Part shown: in pieces, positions 35,401 through 42,151 of the stretch
Numbering within the stretch: the stretch's first letter is position 1
How the letters are laid out: each line of letters begins with the position of its first letter
Origin: Halocafeteria seosinensis
Taxonomy: Eukaryota > Sar > Bigyra > Bicosoecida
DNA: 42,151 bases
Direction: 5' to 3'
NCBI GenBank assembly: GCA_001687465.1
Contig: LVLI01000142.1
Coordinates: forward strand, 1-42,151
The notes under the pieces: generated by a model
What the model was told of the DNA's origin: nothing
The model's database searches: none
The model's input: only the letters and a program-made list of their open reading frames with translations
Program-made: the position numbers and the translations under genes

Positions 35401-38400
35401 TTCATCATCCGAGCGGTTCGCAGTTCCCGCATTTGTTGTGCAATTACCGACAAGACTTCGATATTAATTCGGTTAAATTCATCAAGGCATGCCCACGCGC
35501 CGGCTTGAGCGATACCGGCGAAGAATTTACCAATCATATTATAATCAATTTGCTCAGAGCAGTTGAAGACGATGCACTGTATTCCAAGGTTCTTTGCGAG
35601 GTCTTTGCTACTCTCCGTCTTCCCTGTTCCAGCAGGCCCTTGAGGGTTGGCTCCCAGGAAGAATGACATTGACGATGTTATAGTGATCCAGCAGCGGTCT
35701 GTTAGTGGAGTGATTACCAACCGGTCGGTGGCACCCTCGAATTCGAAACCGTACGAAATCGTAGAATTGCCTTGCCGCGCAACGCAGGATATAGAGCCTG
35801 AGGTATCGTAGTCCTGGAAATAAAATCGAAGCTGTTGCTTCCAGGCAAATTCCTCGGTGGACGCGACATTACGCTCTAGAAGACTCTCGAGGACATCACG
35901 ATGATGGACGTCAGTGATTAGCTGATTCATCAATGTCTGCCGTTGGATCCGTGTTAGCGTGAGATGCATGGTTTCGGTCAGCTCAGATAAGTTTTCCAGC
36001 TGCCTCCGATAGCACCGTTGCAGTGGAGAAAGCGCTTCTACATCATCCGCTACGGTAGAGCGAGCGTCAGTCGTACTGGCACCCTGAGACAACTGTCTGT
36101 TGGCACTGAGATTGTACCGACTACCAGTATCTGTCCCATTGAGCTGCTGACGGGAACCAACACTTGTATGCTCCGTGGGCTGCTCGGCAAGGGCATTCTC
36201 TACCATCTGCGTGAAACCGATTTGGCCACACGTTGTGATGATTTGCGAGGGATACTGTGTGTCAATAATCCAATCCACTCGCTTAGAAAATCCCTCCTTA
36301 TCGTTAACAAGTCGCTGAAGACTACTCTCCAAAGAGTTTATCATACGCTCCTCCACTTGCGACATCCAGTCCTCTACAGCCATGTTTGACCGGGCTTTTA
36401 GATTCTTGCCAAGAGATACCCTCTCATTTTCTTGCGAAATCATCTCCAGAATATCAATCGAAGAACCCTCGGGAGTAGTTTCCATCGTTAACCGACTGAT
36501 GCCATCGAACAATTTGTTTAGATGCGGTTGGATTGCATTTGGATCGCCAGCAGCATGCGACAGTACCAGTAACAGATCGCTGTCAGAAAGAAAATAGAAT
36601 CGAGGGAACTTCTTTCTCTTGTAGTCCATGTATGCATCCAACCCTTTCTGGACGTAGTCAAGCGTATTGTTATGCTTTCGCAGCAGTTCTCGCAATCCAG
36701 GCCGTGAGCCAACACGAAGAGCTAACGGGTCTTCCCGAGTACGCTTGCAAATATCGCGAAGGGAGACATTTACAGTCTGAAATGCTTTTGCTTCGTTCGG
36801 TAATTGACGCTCAATATCGCTGCCACTTAGTGCAAATATAGGAAAGAGTGACATCCAGGCTTGTTGGCATTGAACCCACTCATCTAGAACGTCCTGCAAA
36901 TTGGAAAGCTTTGACGCAAAACTTTCGACGGACTGTCTGAGAGGCTCAACGTATCTGTTCGACAATATCGTATGAATGGTAACAAAACTTTCATCCAAAA
37001 GTTCCTGCACCCCATCGACATCTGACAAAATAGACATATCGCGCGCATGCTTGAAGCTGACCATCTTTAATTCAAACTCATTCCATCTTTCCTTGACGGA
37101 GTTTAGCATATCAAGAAGTACAGCCTCCTGCAGTGCTTCATGAGCAACTCTCGATACTGTACCGCTTATACTGAGCAAATCCACATCGACAGCATCCTGA
37201 AGTGTCATGTTCTTTCTCTCCGATTGCACATCAAATCCAGCGGCTTCATTAATGAGACTCCAGTGACGGTCTTTTAGGTATTCGCATCGCAAGTCTGCCA
37301 AAAGGGGTACCACAGTTTTGGATTTGTTAACTGTCATCCTTAATGATTTAGCTACGTTGACCTCTGGCAACCCATCGCGGTCTCGTTCAAGCCGCGTGGC
37401 TTCCTTCGAAAACTGTGAGAACTTATCCTTCATATCATCGATGTCAACAGAGTCCAAATCCGAAGCAAGCACTTTGTCCCAGAACGCGTACCATTCTTTG
37501 TTAGTTTTCCACAAGTGAAGTTTGGCTTTCATGTCCTCGTACAATTCCCAGAGGCTGTCGAAAGCGGACACAGGGATTCCCAGAGTCTGTTGGTATGTCT
37601 GGATACGCTTGGCCTCATCCACTTGACCTCCGACTTCATCGACAACCTCTTGTAGCATGTCCGTGACCTTCTCTGGATCAGCATTCTCATCGAACACAGA
37701 AGGCTCTTCACTCACATTTCTAGACTTCACAATCCGTGATTTCAATGCCGGGATTCGGCGATCCAACACTTTCGCAAATTTCTTCGTTTGCGCGTCTTGT
37801 GACGACTCTACATCGCGCATAAGCTCACCCAATTGGGCGCCACTCCTGTACATCATCATTATTTTGCTCTTTTGCTCATCGGACAACAATTGTTGTCTGC
37901 TAGGTGCGTTACGTTTTACGTGAGCCGGATAGTCTTCTAGAAGCTGCACCATCTCCCTGACGTACTCCTCTGCAAGGTTCCACTCAGTCGTATTCTCCTG
38001 TGCATCTCCCAGTGCTTCCACAATTTCTACGTATTCTTCCAGCGTTTCCGGTGTGGAGCGAAACTTCCGAAGGTACCAACTATAAGAATCGAGATTTTTC
38101 TGGGTCCATTCCATTATGAGACGAGGGGCAATATGAAACAGTGTGTCAATGCATTTCAGTGGACAGTCATTGATTCGATCTCGAAAATAAGAAGACACAA
38201 TCCTGAAAACTCCAACGTTGAGAGAATCAGGAAGGCACTGAAACGCACGATGTTCGTTTTCATAGATCTCAACCATGCGTCTCAACCTCTCCGGGGCCAC
38301 ATCCTGCAGCAAATCGCGACTTAGATGTTGTGTTATCCTTTGCTCAGACATGACAATTTTCCTGATTGGCTGGAAGCACTTTGATATCTCCTCTACGGCT

Positions 38401-40563
38401 TCGAAACACGAACCAACGTATCCCAGGATACAATCGACCGTTGACTGAAATGCTGAAGTTTCCAACAGTAGCCTCTCCACATCGAGACGGGACTCGTTGC
38501 TAATAACACTATCCTCGTCAGTTTCCAAAAGAACAGTGGAAAGAAAAGGATTGAACACTTCTGAGTACAACAACCGGATCGATGACGATGACAATACCGA
38601 AATAGACGTGTACAGTGTGTTTTCAATAGTCTGTTTAAACGCTTCGCAGCGAGGATTGAATACAATGCCTTCGATATTGTATTTCTGCATTTGCGTACCA
38701 TTCGTACGTCTCCCTCCCGGTGTGAACTCTTGAGCCACTGCTGAGACATAGTCGAAGTCGTATCCACAGTTTTCCACGGCGCGAACATGCCTCTGCGCTT
38801 CGTCGTCAATCAAATTAATGGTGTTATCCGGCTCGGTATCTTCCGTTGTTCCACTGGATGCGTAAGAAGGTGCGGATTCCGGACGAGAGACTTGTTCCTC
38901 GTCCACTTCAGACAGTTCCGCATCGACCTGGACTTCGAACAAGGGTACATGACTTTCATCCACATGACCCTCACCGATACGCCTGACGATTGACGGGTCC
39001 AGAGCTTCTTTCAGTTTCTTGACAGAATTTATCCCTATCTGGGATAAGCCATCGATTATGATGCAGTCGCACAATCTAACAAAGCGTACAAGGTTCCTGC
39101 ATTTTCGACGCATTGCCGCCCGTTCAGCGTAACTCATGCTGTACTCTTCCGCCTGTTCTTCATTGGCGGGAATGTGTTCATTTTGCTTGATAAATCCACA
39201 AGTAATCAAGAATTGTCGTAAATCCTCGTCACAAGCCCTGCGTATTTGGAATTTTACCTCTTCAATGATCTGATTCAAAGTTTCTGATAGATTCTGCCGA
39301 GCCATTTGCTGCAGCTGAACGAAGCCGTGAAGGGAGTATGTTTGAGTGTGGTCGACTTCAAAGAGGGTTTGTGTAAGAACCTTATCCAAAATAGTGCGTC
39401 GTAACTCCAACAAACTGTTTCGCGTCGGTCCTCTCAGCAAGAATAGCGATTCTTTTAGCGCATTCTGCGCATTAGAGAATTTTTGTCGCTTAATATGATA
39501 CTTCCAAGCGTACATGACTCTCCAGCGGGCAAATTTTTGTACGAACGACAGCTGCAAATATTGCAAGTGAAAAGTTCCAAAAGTATTGGTAACAGTCGTC
39601 GTTTAATGCTCCTACACTTACCTTCATGAGCCCGTGATACTGACGGTATGCTCTTTCATACTGATGAAGCGGTAAAAACTCATCTTCCATCTCTTCCGAC
39701 TCTTCATATGGATACTCTTGAAACACCAATCCCTCTGAAGACAGAGTAACAGAACTGCTACCCCCGAGTTCCGATCTGTCGGCTACACGGAGGCGGTACG
39801 GACAGCCGTTCTCACTGGTCAAATATATGAAACCACCCGACATGATCTGTTGAGACTCGAAGTTTGGATCCTTGACAAGCTCCCGCAAGAAGGTGTAGCT
39901 GGTAGCCTGTTCCCCAAATGCTCGCTTTACCGCTGCAAGCGCCGAGCCCTCTTTCCTTGTTCTTCTCTGTCGGATAGATATTTGGGAAGACCGCCGCGGG
40001 TGCTGTTTTGGCCGCTGCGGAGCTACCGTCGTTGATTGAGAAATCCTGTGAGACGCTGTGGTAGAAGGATTATTGCGTGGACTTTTCTGCCGAGTGAGAA
40101 CTTCCCAGCTAGGCATAGTCACCATTCCCATGGAGGAATCCCGGGGGGACAGTGGCTTTCCGGTGCTTTTGGATCGCATTCGGACGGGTGGAACGTAAAG
40201 TCCCGCAGCATAATAGCCGTCTTGGGTGGATGACGGAGGACCTGCTGCATCGAGATTCTCTTCCCGTGGCGATTTGGAATCGTCCGTTGCTCGAGATCGT
40301 CCCGTCGTACCAGCTTCTTCCCCTTCCCCACGGCCGGTGGTATCCTGCAGACTGCGTGTCGTGCCGGCACCATTAGAACGTTGCGTAAACAGCAGCCGGC
40401 CTTCCAGAGCTTCCTTCCGCTGACGATGCGTATTTACCTCTTCGGGGTCCCATTCCTCCATCCGTGGGGAAGAGGGAAGCCTTAATTTAGGGACTTTGGC
40501 TTTGCCGGATACATTGTCCCGGGCGTAATTTCCCCGTCGCGTTGGAGATTCCTTGGCATCCAT
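26454..40563 (-). CDS. Axonemal dynein heavy chain, probably inner-arm (DNAH6-like)
   Basis: This is the motor subunit of a ciliary dynein. Two exons, 39622-40563 and 26454-39551, joined in phase 0 across a 70-bp GT-AG intron, encode about 4,679 residues. The first 230 residues are Ser/Arg/Pro-rich and probably disordered. Tail and linker follow to about 1600. AAA1 has a full P-loop GPAGTGKTE (Gly1619) and Walker B WACLDEFNRI. The AAA2 P-loop reads VGVASGKS (about 1895), one residue short, followed by an acidic insertion. AAA3 has LLTGPAGCGKS (about 2385) and AAA4 FVGVGGCGKQSLTRLA (about 2810). The stalk coiled coil and microtubule-binding tip lie near 3100-3385. The C-terminus has RYVCPLYRTASREGALSSMG, typical of axonemal chains. 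The subtype is inferred from motifs such as RFYFLSDSDLL and from single-headed-type length; it needs a phylogeny. It implies a flagellated stage. Confidence 0.95.
39552..39621 (-). other. Single 70-bp intron of the dynein gene
   Basis: The donor is AAG|GTAAGT at 39621 and the acceptor is TTTGCAG|CTG at 39552. Joining yields HGLMK|LSFVQKFARW, continuing the dynein N-terminal region without a gap, so the two long open frames are one gene. Confidence 0.85.
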
Positions 40564-41073
40564 CGTTGTCCCTTGTAACCCGGATAATTGAAAGAGAAGG
40601 GGGGCGTCTATATCCTTCTCAACCGAAGTTTTTGGGGGAAGCTGTGAAAAAGGTTAACGTCCACCTCCCACAGACAGATACACAGGGGCTATTTTACTCG
40701 TATCACTATAGCACACTACCCAATTTTTTCAGTGATCCATCCATATCATTTATCCGAGCGGGGAAATGCACTCAACACTAGAATTGCAAGCATATTTGAT
40801 GCAAATCAGCGAGGATCCCGTCAGCGTGCGACCTGTGCCGGTCGCAAGTTGCAAGTAGCATCTGCCACTGTCGACAGAGTGCGGGGTACGATTCCTCAGA
40901 AAGTTCTCCTATATTAAGGAGGCATGCAAAGTGAATCAAAGGGTGTGCATCTTGTACTGAGTGCATTCTACCAGATGGGCACTAATATCCACCATCATCA
41001 GCTCTGAGTTCTATTGTGGCACCATCATAAACTTTTGGTACACCTACCTTTGGTATGCATATGGCATGGGTAC
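40564..41073. promoter_or_regulatory. Upstream region of the dynein gene
   Basis: These 510 bp separate the dynein start from the stop of the next minus-strand gene. They should include the dynein promoter. I see no recognisable X-box-like site (the RFX motif of ciliary genes) or other element that I would defend by eye. Confidence 0.4.
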
Positions 41074-41559
41074 CTACAATGCGCTACGTAGTGGAGCGAT
41101 TTGGTGAGCCTTCTTCATGCGTTTGTATTTCGGGTCGTTTCTGGCTTGCAAATAGTACTCATAAAAGATGCGAGCAGACTCTGCTTTCTCTGATTCCATG
41201 GCTCCCTCGGCTTGTGGTCTTATGTTACCCTTCCTGTCGTATTTCTTGCCCGTAGGATGGTTAGCATATCGGCGTGCTCTAGTATACCCCATCTGAAGGA
41301 ACTTGCGTGCCATATCCATGCCGACAAAATCACTCTCCTCTCGGTATTCAATGAACTTGTGGTGGATTGCTGACCCTGATTCGCGAGCATCCTCCGGGGT
41401 CTTGAAGCGCCACAAGGGCAGCAGTTCTGATTTATATGGTTCAGCAATCAGCACGCCTTGCTCTCCCTTCCCAATGCGGTATTTCTCTGGGTGTTTTCTA
41501 AAATCAATACCCCGATATTGGTTTGCGTAACTGGTACTACTCCCGGTTCTCGATCTCAT
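41074..41559 (-). CDS. DUF4385 family protein
   Basis: The 161-residue intronless product matches the DUF4385 family, best known from bacteria and of unknown function. Conserved blocks are YRGIDFRKHPEKYRIGKGEQ, GVLIAEPYKSELLPLWRFKT, DFVGMDMARKFLQMGYTRAR and RYANHPTGKKYD, with the C-terminal EKAESARIFYEYYLQAR helix. These cover almost the whole length and agree with the usual family size of roughly 150-180. The first dozen residues (MRSRTGSSTSYA) are Ser/Arg-rich and not long enough to be called a targeting peptide with confidence. It is a soluble basic protein with no membrane segment. No function should be assumed. It is the last gene in the window, about 510 bp upstream of the dynein start. 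Confidence 0.85.
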   Translation of the reverse strand: MRSRTGSSTSYANQYRGIDFRKHPEKYRIGKGEQGVLIAEPYKSELLPLWRFKTPEDARESGSAIHHKFIEYREESDFVGMDMARKFLQMGYTRARRYANHPTGKKYDRKGNIRPQAEGAMESEKAESARIFYEYYLQARNDPKYKRMKKAHQIAPLRSAL

Positions 41560-42151
41560 AGCCGTTTCGCTGGAGTTCCATGGAGCGAAGCGCTACTGCT
41601 GAAGAGGTCCGGAAAAAAACGTTCCAACGGACTACAGCACGTACGAAGCTTTGGAATCAGACGCACAAAAACCGCTAACGTGGCCGTTGATCACTTTACA
41701 TTCGTTAGCGCGTCTTATGTTCCAGTATCGGTCGGCAAGAAGTACATTGGCTTAAATGAGTGCACGAAAATCTACAGTTCTACCAACTGGTAATTTTCTC
41801 GTGTGTCGCCGTCCCGGCAGCAGTGTTTGCTCGCCCAAACAAAACACTTACCGCTTGCTCCATTTGAGAGCAATGCGCTTTGTGACTCGCACTAGCAATG
41901 CGTACGGTAAATTTGTTACGGTGAACACACAGGAAGATGCATATGGTAAACCCGTTAGGGTAGTGGTTAGGGTTCACACTAGGGTTAAACGAAACACTAC
42001 GGTTTTACCTACACGAAGTACTCGCCATTGTTCGCATAGCNCGCACACTTTCCCCATAATTGTTGCAGAGATAAATGGGTAGAGGAGCCTGTATCAGGAG
42101 GTAGAACCTAAATTGAGACTCACTGAAGGCCGGAAGCTACACTGGCCTCAA
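41560..42151. other. Upstream flank of the DUF4385 gene with telomere-like motifs; one ambiguous base
   Basis: No gene is recognised. Between 41954 and 41986 three GTTAGGG/CTAGGGTT-like motifs occur within about 34 bases. Base 42041 is N. The region should contain the promoter of the DUF4385 gene near 41560. Confidence 0.45.

Noticed and set aside
39490-40563. A separate 357-residue gene upstream of the dynein
   Set aside because: A good donor and acceptor join it in frame to the dynein, and the joined residues continue the dynein N-terminal region.

Overview
The window joins two different genomes. Bases 1 to about 6,480 are strongly AT-rich and carry a dense mitochondrial gene block: nad5 (partial) and rps13 on the minus strand, then rpl2, rps19, rps3, rpl16, a tRNA-Ile(CAU) and the start of nad9 on the plus strand. 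All its reading frames stay open only if TGA is read as tryptophan, so the block is either real mtDNA in a chimeric contig or a very recent nuclear copy. Homology to nad9 stops abruptly near 6,480. Everything to the right has mixed base composition, standard code and GT-AG introns, and is nuclear DNA of a eukaryote.

The nuclear part holds ten recognisable genes. In order they are: a membrane protein that looks like a phytol kinase joined to a DUF92 (VTE6-like) domain (minus); a six-exon ERK-type MAP kinase with a TVY activation motif and a coiled-coil tail (minus); a secreted F5/8C-type (discoidin-like) protein with a Thr/Pro/Ser repeat stalk (minus); a mitochondrial carrier of the folate/FAD type (plus); S-adenosylhomocysteine hydrolase with a decayed copy of its own 3' end beside it (minus); an RGG/FG-rich Nup42-like nucleoporin (minus); a Rab32-family GTPase (plus); a TMTC-type O-mannosyltransferase with TPRs (minus); a 14 kb axonemal dynein heavy chain gene with one small intron (minus); and a DUF4385 protein (minus). 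Apart from two long first introns (363 and 250 bp) the introns are 63-78 bp. I reconstructed the exon joins by hand from splice sites, reading phase and family alignment; the reconstructed frames all close.

The organism is most likely a unicellular alga or related protist with a flagellated stage. The axonemal dynein points to a flagellum, the phytol-salvage type enzyme suggests a plastid-bearing lineage, and a mitochondrial genome that keeps rpl2/rps19/rps3/rpl16/rps13 and reads TGA as Trp fits several chromist algae. The plant-type insertion in the hydrolase is compatible with this. I cannot settle the phylum from the sequence alone.

The nuclear genes do not form a pathway. Genes are packed fairly tightly from 20.6 kb to 41.6 kb (for example only 60 bp between the Rab32 and TMTC stop codons), while 11.5-15.5 kb and 16.6-20.6 kb are gene-poor. 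Points most worth a second look are the mitochondrial/nuclear junction, the 981-residue Rps3, the kinase-DUF92 fusion, the TVY MAP kinase, and the partial hydrolase duplication.
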